From assembly GCA_958295665.1 (NCBI GenBank), contig OY282558.1, positions 458,815,995 to 458,879,994 on the forward strand: a DNA stretch of 64,000 nucleotides, in the 5' to 3' direction. Positions 43,590 to 56,439 of this stretch are shown here, one piece after another. Positions within the stretch are counted from its first letter, which is position 1; every line of letters begins with the position of its first letter. Source of the DNA: Tipula vernalis. Taxonomy: Eukaryota; Arthropoda; Insecta; Diptera; Tipulidae. Below the pieces are notes generated by a model. The model was not told the origin of the DNA, did not search any database, and saw only the letters and a program-made list of their open reading frames with translations. Position numbers and translations under genes: made by a program.

Positions 43590-45130
43590 CACTACTTTCA
43601 TATTTTGATATGAGTTGTAGGGCTCTTGCAAAAAAATTTAGAAAATTGACGAATTTGGTTTGGAATAAGGACGTGGTTCTCTATTATACTAAATAGCACG
43701 AATCTCAGAGATTGGCTCATATAGTGACTATATAGGTTGTTAAGGGCATACACTGCGGAATTGAAATCACTCAGTGCCATTTTGATATGAGCCGTAGGGC
43801 TCTTGTAAAAAAATTTTGAAAGTTGTTAATAAATCGCCGAATTTCGTTTGGAACAAGGACGTTGTTCTCTATTATACCAAATAGCACGAATCTCAGAGAT
43901 TGGCTCATATAGTGACTATATAGGTTGTAGAGGGCATACATTGCGGAATTTAAATCACTCAGTGCCATTTTGATATGAGCCGTAGGGCTCTTGCAAAAAA
44001 ATTTTGAAAGTTAATAAATCGACGAATTTCGTTTGGAACAAGGACGTTGTTCTCTATTATACCAAATAGCATAAATCTCAGAGATTGGCTCATATAGTGA
44101 CTATATAGGTTGTAAAGGGCATACATTGCGGAATTGAAATCACTCAGTGCGATTTTGATATGAGCCGTAGGGCTCTTGCAAAAAAATTTTGAAAGTTGTT
44201 AATAAATCGACGAATTTCGTTTGGAACAAGGACGTTGTTCTCTATTATACCAAATAGCACGAATCTCAGAGATTGGCTCATATAGTGACTATAAAGGTTG
44301 TAAAGGGCATACATTGCGGAATTTAAATCACTCAGTGCCATTTTGATATGAGCCGTAGGGCTCTTGCAAAAAAATTTTGAAAGTTATTAAATCGCCGAAT
44401 TTCGTTTGGAACAAGGACGTTGTTCTCTATTATACCAAATAGCATAAATCTCAGAGATTGACTCATATAGTGACTATATAGGTTGTAAAGGGCATACATT
44501 GCGAAATTGAAATCACTCAGTGCCAGTTTGATATGAGCCGTAGGGCTCTTACAAAAAAATTTTGAAAGTTGTTAATAAATCGCCGAATTTCGTTTGGAAT
44601 AAGGACGTTGTTCTCTATTATACCAAATAGCATAAATCATAGTGATTGGCTCATATAGTGACTATATAGGTTGGTAAGGGCATATATTGCGGAATTGAAA
44701 TCACTCAGTGCCATTTTGATATGAGCCGTAGGGCGCTTGCCAAAAAAATTTAAAGTTAATAAATCGCCGAATTTCGTTTGGAACAAGGACGTTGTTCTTT
44801 ATATACCAAATAGCACGAATCTCAGAGATTGGCTCATATAGTGACTATATAGGTTGTAAAGGGCATATATTGCGGAATTGAAATCACTCAGTGCCATTTT
44901 GATATAAGCCGTAGGGCTCTTGCAACAAAATTTTGAAAGTTAATAAATCGCCGAATTTCGTTTGGAACAAGGACGTTGTTCTCTATATACCAAATAGCAC
45001 GAATCTCAGAGATTGGCTCATATAGTGACTATATAGGTTGTAAAGGGTATACATTGCGGAATTTAAATCACTCAGTGCCATTTTGATATGAGCCGTAGGG
45101 CTCTTGCAAAAAAATGTTGAAAGTTAATAA
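43590..45130 (-). repeat. Left arm array, about eight ~185-bp units
   Basis: The phrase CACTCAGTGCCATTTTGATA or a close variant recurs at about 43769, 43961, 44141, 44330, 44514, 44705, 44890 and 45072, spacing 181-192 bp. Units hold AACAAGGACGTTGTTCTCTA and TATAGTGACTATATAGGTTG. The minus strand of many units is open for about 65 codons (MALSDFNSAMYALYNLYSHY). This openness is a property of the unit, not evidence of a gene. Confidence 0.85.
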
Positions 45131-46975
45131 ATTAAGCCCTACGGCTCATAGCAAAATGGCACTGAGTGATTTCAACTCCGCAATGTATGCCCTTTACAAC
45201 CTATATAGTCACTATATGAGCCAATCTCTCAGATTCGTGCTATTTGGTATAATAGAGAACAACGTCCTTGTTCCAAACGAAATTCGTTGATTTGTTAATT
45301 TTCTAAATTTTTTTGCAAGAGCCCTACGGCTCATATCAAAATGGCACTGAGTGATTTCAATTCCGCAATGTATGCCCTTATCAACCTATATAGTCACTAT
45401 ATGAGCCAATCTCTGAGATTCGTGCTATTTGGTATAATAGAGAACCACGTCCTTGTTCCAAACGAAATTCGTTGATTTTCTAAATTTTTTTGAAAGAGCC
45501 CTACGGCTCATATCAAAATGGCACTGAGTGATTTCAATTCCACAATGTATGCCCTTTACAACCTATATAGTCACTATATGAGCCAATCTCTGAGATTCGT
45601 GCTATTTAGTATAATAGAGAACCACGTCCTTGTTCCAAACGAAATTCGTTGATTTTCTAAATTTTTTTGAAAGAGCCCTACGGCTCATATCAAAATGGCA
45701 CTGAGTGATTTCAATTCCACAATGTATGCCCTTTATAACCTATACAGTCACTATATGAGCCAATCTCTGAGATTTTTGCTATTTGGTTTAATAGAGAACA
45801 ACGTCCTTGTTCCAAACGAAATTCGTCGATTTATTAACATTCAAAATTTTTTTGCAAGAGCCCTACGGCTCATATCAAAATGGCACTGAGTGATTTCTAT
45901 TCCACAATGTATGCCCTTTATAACCTATATAGTCACTATATGAGCCAATCTCTGAGATTCGTGCTATTTGGTATAATAGAGAACAACGTCCTTGTTCCAA
46001 ACGAAATTCCTTGATTTGGTAAATTTCAAAATTTTTTGCAAGAGCCCTACGGCTCATATAAAAATGGCACTGAGTGATTTTAATTTCGCAATGTATGCCC
46101 TTTACAACCTATATAGTCACTATATGAGCCAATCTCTGAGATTCGTGCTATTTGGTATAATATAGAACAACGTCCTTGTTCCAAACGAAATTCCTTGATT
46201 TGTTAATTTTCTAAATTTTTTTGAAAGAGCCCTACGGCTTATATCAAAATGGCACTGAGTGATTTTACTTCCGCAATGTATGCCCTTTATAACCTATATA
46301 GTCACTATATGAGCCAATCTCTAAAAATTTATGCCATTTGGTATAATAGAGAACAACGTCCTTGTTCCAATCGAAATTCGTCGATTTATTAACATCCTAA
46401 ATATTTTTGCAAGAGCCCTACGGCTCATATCAAAATGGCACTGAGTGATTTCAATTCCGCAATGTATGCCCTTTACAACCTATATAGTCACTAAATGAGC
46501 CAATCTCTGAGATTCGTACTATTTCGTATAATAGAGAACAATGTCCTTGTTCCAAACAAAATTCTTTGATTTTCTAAATTTTTTTACAAGAGCCCTACGG
46601 CTCATATCAAAATGGCACTGAGTGATTTCAATTCCGCAATGTATGCCCCTAACAACCTATATAGTCACTATATGAGCCAATCTCTGAGATTTATGCTATT
46701 TGGTATAATAGAGAACAACGTCCTTATTCCAAACGAAATTCGTCGATTTATTAACAACTTTCAAAATTTTTTTGCAAGAGCCCTACGGCTCATATCAAAA
46801 TGGCACTGAGTGATTTCAATTTCGCAATGTATGCCCTTTACAACCTATATAGTCACTATATGAGCCGATCTCTGAGATTCGTGCTATTTAGTATAATAGA
46901 GAACAACGTCCTTGTTCCAAACGAAATTTGTCAATTTGTTAACTTTCAAAATTTTTATGCAAAGCCCTATGGGGC
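45131..46975 (+). repeat. Right arm array, about ten ~183-bp units, inverted
   Basis: Starts of ATGGCACTGAGTGATTT recur at about 45155, 45340, 45518, 45695, 45881, 46065, 46247, 46435, 46612 and 46799. Spacing is 177-188 bp. Variation is mostly in the A/T-rich linker between units. Two units lack about 8 bp of the ATTCGTCGATTTATTAAC linker. Confidence 0.85.
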
Positions 46976-47220
46976 TTAATTCGTTGAGTTGTTGAAAAGA
47001 AAATTAGAAATGATTGTTAGAAATTTTTTGAGGCCTATTTTATTTGAATAACGTTATTTTTGTTAAATACACTGTTAAAGGATGTACACCCGCATAAATA
47101 TATGTCCAAAAAATTAATTTTTCTAAAATCCTAATTTTGTCCAAAAACTTCACAGTACACTCGCTTAAATTTTTGTCCCAAAAAAAAAGTGTCCAAAAAC
47201 TTCACACCGGTATTTAATTT

Positions 47221-47623
47221 CACAATTTCAGTAAAGAGATGATCGCTGGCACTGTATTTTGTAATCGAAATCTCTTAAAACAAGGCAACGTATTAATATG
47301 TATATTCAGCAAAAGAAAATCAAAAATTTTAATTTAACTCGTCGCACATTAAATTCTGAGCTCTTCATCTAAAGCGGAAACCACAAAAAATCAAATAAAT
47401 AAATAATGATCATTTGTCCCTAAAGGCGTTCTATTTATTAGGTTAGAGCTTGGACATTTGTTTGTTTTAATTGCTCAAAATTTTTAAGACACAAGAAAAA
47501 ATTATCATTTATGTTGCATAATAAGCATAATTTATGTACATAAGTACTTTCGCATAATATTACAACTTAAATTTATGTATATTAATGTGTGTGAATTTGA
47601 TTAAAAACATGTTTTGTTCGTAA
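47221..47623. other. Spacer between the Foldback element and the tandem duplication
   Basis: 400 bp of AT-rich DNA. No feature recognised. Confidence 0.5.
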
Positions 47624-49290
47624 AGATAAATCCAAAAGTTTTACAAAAATAAGAAATACTTAAGCATCCAACTGCACAATAAAGCACTTATCGAAATTAT
47701 ATCGTATACACACAGACACAGTTACATACATACTCGTATAATGTAGAGAGGTAATGAAATCGCAAGTCTTTTTACTTTGGTCAGTATTCCAATCACGCCA
47801 CTATATCAACTTGTACGAAGAGGTATGTAATCATTATACAATTTAATAACCCAAAAAACCAAAATTTTTTCATTGTTACAAGTTGCAATTTTACATGCGA
47901 AAAGACAATTGCGATACCGCAACCAAATTTATGTACATGTATACGATTATGTTGTTTGCATTGATTCACATAAACAATATCGCGCTGTATCCATTATCAA
48001 GATGCACAATGCGCGCACATAAATTAACATCCGTTTTACATGCATTTAACTCACCTAATTCGAGCACATATGCGCGCACGATTTATTGTCACATGCACAC
48101 AAAAAAAAAACAATAAACCGTAATCTGTCCAAAGGAATCTTAATGGTTTCGCTCTTTTTTTAATTGTCGTCTGCCCTTTTTTTTATTATTGTCGTCGGTC
48201 TCGCGATTTTTTATTGTAGAGTACATAAATTAAATCTCACTCAAGCTTCTGGTATTGTCTCATTTTATAGGTTATTATATGGAGATGCGGAGAAAACGGC
48301 AAAGAATTTCATTCAAAATTTACAAAAATCGTATTATGTTGTTATTATGTCGTTTTGCTAGCGACTTAATTTTTGTGCAAAGAAGTAAAAAAAAAAAAAA
48401 TAATAAAAAAGATTTGTAAGACGATCGAATTTATAAAATTTGTACACACGAACACATATATCACAGATGTTCATCGCGCGTTTCTTTAATGCAATGCGAT
48501 GCGATGCGAAGCCAAAGAAATAGTATTTTAGACTAAATGACGGTGGAGGCTGGTGTTGTTGTTGTTGTTGTATTTACAAAGAATAACAACATACTGTAAA
48601 TCAGAAGACGATTGAATTTAAATTCGAACATATGTGACACATTATTTTGGTTGTTTGTTAGACATTTTTTTTTTCTTAATTCGATATGTTGCATCTTAAT
48701 GCTGTTTTTGTTTAGTGATGTTTTGGGTTAACCTTTCATTGCGTTGATGCAAAGAAGTCGGAAAATTCAATTTAAAAAAAAAATCAGTAAAAGCCCGCTA
48801 AGTAAATGTGCTTTACAAAATTTACTTCTTATTTTACTTCTCTTCTGTACCACTAGACAAATCCGATGGGTTGACAAAATTTCCAGTGGCTTTTAATTGC
48901 GCCAGCGGTCATAAATAGTTAAAAAAACAATTGACTATTACCTTTTTTCAATGTTTCTCATGCCCCATAAATGATTTTGGGATATGGTATTGTGATGTAG
49001 CGTTTCATTTATTCACACAATCTTACATTTGTGCCACCTCACTACTAAGTAGTAACATAAATAAAAGTTGGTAACAAAGAACAATTGTTTTGGTACTGTG
49101 TTTATTTTTAATACACTGAGTAAAATTTTTGACTGGTTTACTCAGTGTATTAAAATTAAATAAATTGACGTTTATTTTTGCTCAAGTCAAATTAATTCTT
49201 GAATTTTATTTCGAAGTAGGAGGGCTGACTGTACCTAATTTTTAAATAATTTAGAATTTTTTTATTCACTACTCTAAAATTGTGTCAGCG
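47624..49290. repeat. 1667-bp tandem duplication, copy A
   Basis: Starts AGATAAATCCAAAAG and ends GTGTCAGCG, where copy B begins at once. Wherever compared, bases agree with copy B at an offset of 1667. It contains short open frames (47883-48116, 48164-48361) with no motif, a GTTGTTGTTG tract near 48552-48570, and a perfect hairpin at 49106-49155. No gene is recognised. Confidence 0.9.
49106..49155. repeat. Perfect 19-bp stem hairpin, copy A
   Basis: TTTTAATACACTGAGTAAA (49106-49124), a 12-base loop, and the exact inverse (49137-49155). It recurs at 50773-50822 in copy B. It could be a remnant of a terminal-repeat element or simply a stem; no promoter or conservation evidence is available. 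Confidence 0.75.
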
Positions 49291-50957
49291 AGATAAATCC
49301 AAAAGTTTTACAAAAATAAGAAATACTTAAGCATCCAACTGCACAATAAAGCACTTATCGAAATTATATCGTATACACACAGACACAGTTACATACATAC
49401 TCGTATAATGTAGAGAGGTAATGAAATCGCAAGTCTTTTTACTTTGGTCAGTATTCCAATCACGCCACTATATCAACTTGTACGAAGAGGTATGTAATCA
49501 TTATACAATTTAATAACCCAAAAAACCAAAATTTTTTCATTGTTACAAGTTGCAATTTTACATGCGAAAAGACAATTGCGATACCGCAACCAAATTTATG
49601 TACATGTATACGATTATGTTGTTTGCATTGATTCACATAAACAATATCGCGCTGTATCCATTATCAAGATGCACAATGCGCGCACATAAATTAACATCCG
49701 TTTTACATGCATTTAACTCACCTAATTCGAGCACATATGCGCGCACGATTTATTGTCACATGCACACAAAAAAAAAACAATAAACCGTAATCTGTCCAAA
49801 GGAATCTTAATGGTTTCGCTCTTTTTTTAATTGTCGTCTGCCCTTTTTTTTATTATTGTCGTCGGTCTCGCGATTTTTTATTGTAGAGTACATAAATTAA
49901 ATCTCACTCAAGCTTCTGGTATTGTCTCATTTTATAGGTTATTATATGGAGATGCGGAGAAAACGGCAAAGAATTTCATTCAAAATTTACAAAAATCGTA
50001 TTATGTTGTTATTATGTCGTTTTGCTAGCGACTTAATTTTTGTGCAAAGAAGTAAAAAAAAAAAAAATAATAAAAAAGATTTGTAAGACGATCGAATTTA
50101 TAAAATTTGTACACACGAACACATATATCACAGATGTTCATCGCGCGTTTCTTTAATGCAATGCGATGCGATGCGAAGCCAAAGAAATAGTATTTTAGAC
50201 TAAATGACGGTGGAGGCTGGTGTTGTTGTTGTTGTTGTATTTACAAAGAATAACAACATACTGTAAATCAGAAGACGATTGAATTTAAATTCGAACATAT
50301 GTGACACATTATTTTGGTTGTTTGTTAGACATTTTTTTTTTCTTAATTCGATATGTTGCATCTTAATGCTGTTTTTGTTTAGTGATGTTTTGGGTTAACC
50401 TTTCATTGCGTTGATGCAAAGAAGTCGGAAAATTCAATTTAAAAAAAAAATCAGTAAAAGCCCGCTAAGTAAATGTGCTTTACAAAATTTACTTCTTATT
50501 TTACTTCTCTTCTGTACCACTAGACAAATCCGATGGGTTGACAAAATTTCCAGTGGCTTTTAATTGCGCCAGCGGTCATAAATAGTTAAAAAAACAATTG
50601 ACTATTACCTTTTTTCAATGTTTCTCATGCCCCATAAATGATTTTGGGATATGGTATTGTGATGTAGCGTTTCATTTATTCACACAATCTTACATTTGTG
50701 CCACCTCACTACTAAGTAGTAACATAAATAAAAGTTGGTAACAAAGAACAATTGTTTTGGTACTGTGTTTATTTTTAATACACTGAGTAAAATTTTTGAC
50801 TGGTTTACTCAGTGTATTAAAATTAAATAAATTGACGTTTATTTTTGCTCAAGTCAAATTAATTCTTGAATTTTATTTCGAAGTAGGAGGGCTGACTGTA
50901 CCTAATTTTTAAATAATTTAGAATTTTTTTATTCACTACTCTAAAATTGTGTCAGCG
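49291..50957. repeat. 1667-bp tandem duplication, copy B
   Basis: Head-to-tail copy of 47624-49290, apparently identical. After its last base (50957) the text AGATA follows, the same five bases that start each copy, so the junction shows 5-bp microhomology. Confidence 0.9.
50773..50822. repeat. Perfect 19-bp stem hairpin, copy B
   Basis: Same as 49106-49155, offset 1667. Confidence 0.75.
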
Positions 50958-53329
50958 AGATATAAAATTTACAAAATTTTGTTTTATTGCTTTCGTGAAA
51001 ATTTTGCTTTAAGTTGTTTTAGAATTGTCCAAAGCAAGAGCAACAATTGTATTTATTTGTTCTATATATGTTGTGCTTTATTGGTTTTGTTTTAATTCGG
51101 AAAATTTACTGAACCCAGGTATACACACTTGGTTAAGAACAATAACCCAAATACATTTCAATTGTACACTAATTTCAACAAACTCGTTTGCATCACAGGA
51201 TATCACAAAATAATCCCTAAAATTACAAACTCACAAACACCCAAACACACACATATAATATTCATAAAATCATATTTCACATAAATCTCGTTTTTAAACT
51301 CAAGGTTCCAGCTACATAAGTTGTGTCCCAATCCCAAAATGGAAAATTTAACAAAAAAAAAAAAAAAAATGTTTTTATGTAAATCCCAACAACAATCCCG
51401 ATTCCTTTTTTATTCCCATATGTGATCGTTCAGACGTGAATACAAAACAAAAATTTGATCATTTACATATGAACGAACTGAGCTGCGCTCGAACGGTTGG
51501 TTTTAATTAAAACGGATCGAAATACGCATTCACATAGATACAATATGTGATCGATCATTCGTTACGATACGACACCATATCGACACTAATTATGTTCAGT
51601 TAATTAAAATCAGGACCTTTCACATATGTTTTTTTTGTACAGTAGATAAATTACATTATATTTATCGACTGTATACCGACGAGAAGCACATATTATAGTA
51701 CATAAATAGTTTTTTGGTACCTGGATTTGGCACGGTACACAATGTATAACCCAACTGGGACATTTCAAGATTTATATTTTAAGGTTTTCTTCTTATTTTA
51801 CGTTCGTATGTGCGTTTTGTTTTCTTAAGGAGGAAAAAAGGTAAATACGAAGACTAGAACTAGAAAATAATGAAGAAAATTATTGGTAGACAAATTCCCA
51901 CGATCCTTTTTGTAGATTTTATGTGAAGATATAAAAAATTGGTAAGATCATTAGTAATTTGATTATTGAGATCGCGATCATTATTCCTCTGTATACATAT
52001 TATACAAATCATAAATTTAGACAACGTAAAGAGTGTCGAAAATTGATCTCATGCAAAAATGTTGGCAAATCTTTAACGCAAAATATATTAGAAACAATTA
52101 TTTGTATTTAGCCCCTAACTAGTTCAAATTTGAACGTCTATATATAATAATTTATTTATTGCCTAACTGCGCGCGGAGAGTAAATTACTTAACTATACAA
52201 TCTTATGTATAAAACATGTAAAATTATAAACGCGAAGAAGATGCGGTCGCATACAACATTTATCGCATCTTATAAACATTAAACAACGAACGTGCCCAAC
52301 AACAACAACAACAAAAATTAACATGTACGCGAATTAAGACAAACAAAAATTCCTTTTCTTTTGTAATGATTTTCATTAACATTACACCTGAAGGGAAGAA
52401 CCGACGACCGCACATAACAACGAATTGCGCCATCAAAAAAAATTTTTTTTTTCAAGGTACGAAATTTAATTAATTCGAAAATATTTTAGAGATAGAGGCG
52501 CGCGCTGCAGGAACAGAAATAATTGAAATAAAAAAGTAAAATTTTATTTTGGATCAAATTACCATCCATCTATCGATCATTCAGCATTCTCAAACTAACA
52601 AAATAAAGTTAATTGTTTTAAATTAAACATCTCTCTGTGATGGTTCCTCGCGTTTAAATACATATTTAACCGGAATTTCGATTTATTCCCAAAATGCGAT
52701 GGGAATTTTAAACCCTTTTCTCTATTGTATATGTTATACAGGATTGGGTGCGAGATGGAAGGTTTGATTCAATATTTGATTTCAACAATAGACGATAGAT
52801 TCAGGAAATGAATTAAAATTGGATTTATACTCTAACAAAAAAAAAAAAAAAAATTAAAAATTTTTGTTGGGATTTTCTTTGATTGTATTCCATTATGATT
52901 TTGTCGTTCAATTTTTTTTTTTTCGTTTTTGGGGAGATTTCCGTAACGTGAGAGGCTTACCATTGATTTTGTTTTATTTGTTTTATATTAAAAAAAAAAA
53001 TTGTGAAAGGTCGATAATCTGATCTGTGAAATTTTTGGTTGGAAGTTTGATTTATAACGAATTTTTATAATACCATACGAGGCTCAAAATGAATTTTTAG
53101 CCTGGAGATAGAAAAAAATTGGAACCTAGGAAAACGTATTTCGAACTTAGTGTTTAGATATGGGGAGGAAAGTGGAAAAGAGAGCATAAACTTTAAAACT
53201 TTTCTTTATATGTGAAGATATTCAGAAGCAACATCTGTAAGTGGAAACAAAATAATTTAGTTGCCGAACTTGGGAGGCATATTTTAAGGTTGATCGAACA
53301 AAGGCGATATCTAACGAATTAAGTGTGAA
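50958..53329. other. 2.4 kb AT-rich DNA, no gene recognised
   Basis: Homopolymer A and T runs (51352-51369, 52837-52852), a CAACAACAACAACA tract near 52298-52312, and no motif-bearing frame. The end, from about 53100, may include the 5' UTR of the LINE that follows. Confidence 0.5.
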
Positions 53330-54308
53330 TTGACGTCAGAGACGTCGATACCAATGGATTCTGATACTTCTGATAAAATTTTTGATGGGAACATTTGGCC
53401 TTTAGAATGTGTGAATAACCACTTTAGCACCAGTATTACTCCGTCGAATATTCAACAAGAATTCAATTGTGACAACCGCAACAGTATTATCATGGGTTCA
53501 CTTGAACCCTAAACTGATCGCATTTACGTCGATTTATTACCACAATGCATCCAGCATTCGGGGCAAAGCTAAAGCCTTTCGGCATGGGGTTCTTGACAAT
53601 GATTACGACATTATAATTATTGGTGAGACCTGGCTTACAGCCAGTTTTAATTCCGAGAAATATTTTCCATCCAACTATGTCGTCCATAGGAAAGACCGTT
53701 ATAACTTCCTAACCAGCATGAAAGGTGGAGGAGTGATGATTGCTGTGAAGTGTTCGATTTTGGACGAGATGATCGCTTGTTATTCTCAACTAGATATTAT
53801 GGCAGTCCGTGTAAATGTCGCCCATTCCTTCCGTGATCGTGGTCGCTGTATATATTCCTAATGGCTCAAACTTGGATTATTATGTGGAGATTACTAATTT
53901 TGTTGATTCAATTGTGTTACCTTTGGTAGGAGCTGGCGAACACCTTAGGTTTGTTGGCGACTTTAATCTTCGTGATGCTATTTCGTTCGATGTTGATTGA
54001 AAGGGTGTTACATACGACATAATATTTTGCGGGCATTGCCACCGCTCAACAGAACAGAATGTCCAACAGCTGCATCAAGATTTTGGACCCCTCCTATTTT
54101 GATAAATATATTTCATGAAAAGTGTGTTACTAATTTTACTTACAATATTAGTTCTCATTTTAATTTTAGATGTGCAGATTATGTCTCTTTAAACGAATTT
54201 CTAGCCAATTCGGACTGGAGCTTTCTTCAACGAGGAGCGGACTTGAAAAAAATTGTCCGTCTGCTGGACGAGCGGATCATGGCTGGCATCGAAATGTTTC
54301 GAAGGTAA
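53330..54308 (+). pseudogene. LINE endonuclease, frameshifted and internally shortened
   Basis: A leader frame (53330-53512) runs into the endonuclease frame (53469-53861) through a one-base shift. The latter has FTSIYYHNASSIRGKAKAFR, IIIIGETWLTASF (catalytic Glu) and GGGVMIAVKC. The next frame (53815-54000) has VAVYIPNGSNLDYY and RFVGDFNLRD, the active-site GDFN strand. A third frame (53997-54308) begins the RT leader. The terminal SDH-like strand was not recognised, and the segment between is short, so a deletion is likely. Confidence 0.7.
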
Positions 54309-54524
54309 AAGACAAACCCCAATTTCGTGAGCCATGGTATCGTAATAAACTTCATTCATTATAAGGGTACATGGGAATAAGTTTTACTCTGCGTTCAATG
54401 TAGCCCGTATGGAGTTTCGAATTTTAAACCGGTTCCTTTATAATAATTATATTTTGCAGATTGAAGAAGATCTTACTACTAATCCTAAAAATTTTGTTGA
54501 AATGTTGTTGGATTTCCGTCACCT

Positions 54525-55998
54525 ATGATTTATCAGAACTCATCTGCAAGTCGGCCCTCGGATATCTGTAATTCAATTTCCAAATATTTTAAGTCTGTCT
54601 ATGAGCAATCTCATACAACTATTACTAAATCTAGCCACTGTTCGGAATTTAGTCTGTTGAGGTTTTCTGTAGATGTGAATAAGGGCTCAGGACATGACGG
54701 CATTCCAACCATCCTTATGAAAAACTGTGCTGATGGTTTAGCTGTTCCTCTCGCGTTTATTTTTAACGAAAGCCTCCGTACAGAGGTTTTCCCGGAGCCT
54801 TGGAAGATTTCCTTCATTCGCCCGATTTTCAAATCGGGCAAAAGGTGTGAAATCAGCAATTACCGTGGGATCGCTATACTCTCTGCTGTACCGAAACTAT
54901 TCGAAGCATTGGTACAAACATTTCTATTTTTTCATTTGAAAACATTAATTTGTCCTGCTCAACATGGCCTTTATCGTGGAAGATTCACAGTGACCAACCT
55001 GATTTCTTTTTGTGGTCACTTACATAGCAGTATTGCAATCAGGCAGCAACTGGATGTTGTGTACATGGACTTCTCAAAGGCTTTTGATAAGATTGAACAA
55101 ACGATACTTATCAATAAGCTTGGGAAATTGAGCTGTCAATTCATTCCAACTAAGTGGTTTCAATCTTATCTTTCGGATCGATGGCAGTATGTTAAGATCT
55201 ATGACTCATCCTCATAGTTTTATTTCGAGTTACCTCAGGTGTCCCACAGGGAAGTCACATTGGACTTCTCTATTTTTTTCACTATTTATTAATGATGTTG
55301 TTCAGTGCTTTGAGTTTGCGCATTGCCTGCTGTATGCAGACGATTTGAAAATATTTGCACCAATTTGTAGTGTTTCTGACTGTCTTAGGTTGCAAAGGGA
55401 TTTAGACACATTTTGTGTCTGCTTTGTGAGGCACATTGATTCTGTTATAGCAAAGGCTTATATGATGTTGGGTTTCATAAAGCGTAACTGCAGGGACTTT
55501 TGTGACCCGCTTACATTAAAGTCGTTGTATGTTGCCTTTGTCCGTTCTCCGCTAGAGTACGCCTCGCAGGTTAGGTCTCCTTTTTATAAGTGCCATTCTG
55601 ATAGAATTGAAAGCGTTCAGAAGCAATTTGTTTTATACGCACTTCGCAGTACACCATCAATGAATAATTATGCTATTCCACAATATCATGAGCGCTGCAA
55701 CCTTTTGGGATTATAGCGTTTAGAACAGCGTCGGGTGGCGGCTTGCGTTTTATTTGTTCGCGACATTTTTTTGTATCTTATTGATTGTGCTGAATTACTC
55801 GCACGACTCAATATTTATGCTCCCGAACGTTGTCTGCGTCGTCGTGATGGTTTTTTACTAATCGATTCTGGCTCAACAAACTATCAACTTTCGGAGCCAG
55901 CCTTGATCACATCTCGACTTTTCAATTATTCATACGATGTTTTTGATTTTAATTTGACTAGAGATTTGTTTAGACGTGAGCTTTTTAAGGCCTTATAA
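54525..55998 (+). pseudogene. LINE reverse transcriptase and C-terminal domain
   Basis: The 230-codon frame holds NKGSGHDGIPTILMKNCADG, IRPIFKSGKRCEISNYRGIA and motif A VYMDFSKAFDKIE. At about 55195 a shift leads to the frame with LLYADDLKIFAPI, the catalytic box; the 'SGVPQGSHIG' motif B string lies between in a third frame. Thumb (KAYMMLGFIKRNCRDF, FVRSPLEYASQ) and the tail (55735-55998, ARLNIYAPERCLRRRDGF) follow after a stop at 55714-55716. Catalytic acids remain, but the frame is broken three times. Confidence 0.8.
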
Positions 55999-56109
55999 GC
56001 ATTTTATTGTTTTTATTTTGTTATGTACATACTTTTCATTTTTTGATTTAAATTATTGTTGCCGATTGTATACCACTGTAGGTAATATATTAAACAAATA
56101 AATAAATAA

Positions 56110-56439
56110 CACACAAATAGACACTAATTCGACTTTGGCCACAGCAATAACGCCAAAGTAGTCAGTACTGGTAAAATATTGAAGCGTGGACTCGGTAAAA
56201 TGATTTAATTTTACATTTTCTCATATTCAACGACAATTTTTTATTAGATGATCAGATCTCTCTTGTAGCCAGATACGTTATTGATCGGTGTCACATACTT
56301 TGAAAGGCAAAGACGCTTGAATAAAATAAAAGAAAAATTGAGAGAACATTTTCGAATAAATATTATTGTTCTAAGGAATTTGGTTACAGTTTTATACATT
56401 TAGGAACTCAACAAAGATTGTTTACTAACTAGGCGTGCA
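56110..56439. other. Spacer, unassigned
   Basis: 330 bp without a recognised frame or repeat; may include the start of the gypsy remnant. Confidence 0.4.

Larger units (their letters stand above)
43428..47211. mobile_element. Foldback-type element with satellite-like inverted arms and 9-bp target duplication
   Basis: Left end ACCGGTGTGAAGTTTTTGGA (from 43428) and right end are exact inverses over the first 20-plus bases. The 9-bp ATTTAATTT lies immediately outside both ends (43419-43427 and 47212-47220). Behind about 160 bp of unique terminal text the left arm is a tandem array in one orientation, and at about 45131 it switches to the same array inverted. The right terminal text is extended by about 90 bp of local duplication. 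No enzyme is encoded. A 9-bp duplication and internally repetitive inverted arms are hallmarks of fly Foldback elements; Mutator-like elements also leave 9 bp. Confidence 0.85.
53330..56103 (+). mobile_element. Second Jockey/CR1-type LINE, degraded
   Basis: Plus-strand order: a short leader frame, endonuclease (53469-54310), RT (54525-55716) and a C-terminal domain (55735-55998). The 3' end carries an AAACAAATAAATAAATAA tail (56091-56108). The C-terminal YSYDVFDFN string matches the element at 14.1-19.0 kb, so the two are relatives. At least five frame breaks are present. No target duplication was identified. Confidence 0.8.

Noticed and set aside
43590..46975. Regularly spaced repeats that might suggest a CRISPR array
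   Set aside because: Units are about 185 bp with no unique spacers, invert at the centre, and the setting is eukaryotic.
47883..50028. Two pairs of identical short frames
   Set aside because: Identity is due to the 1667-bp duplication; sequences are low in information and have no motif or start context.
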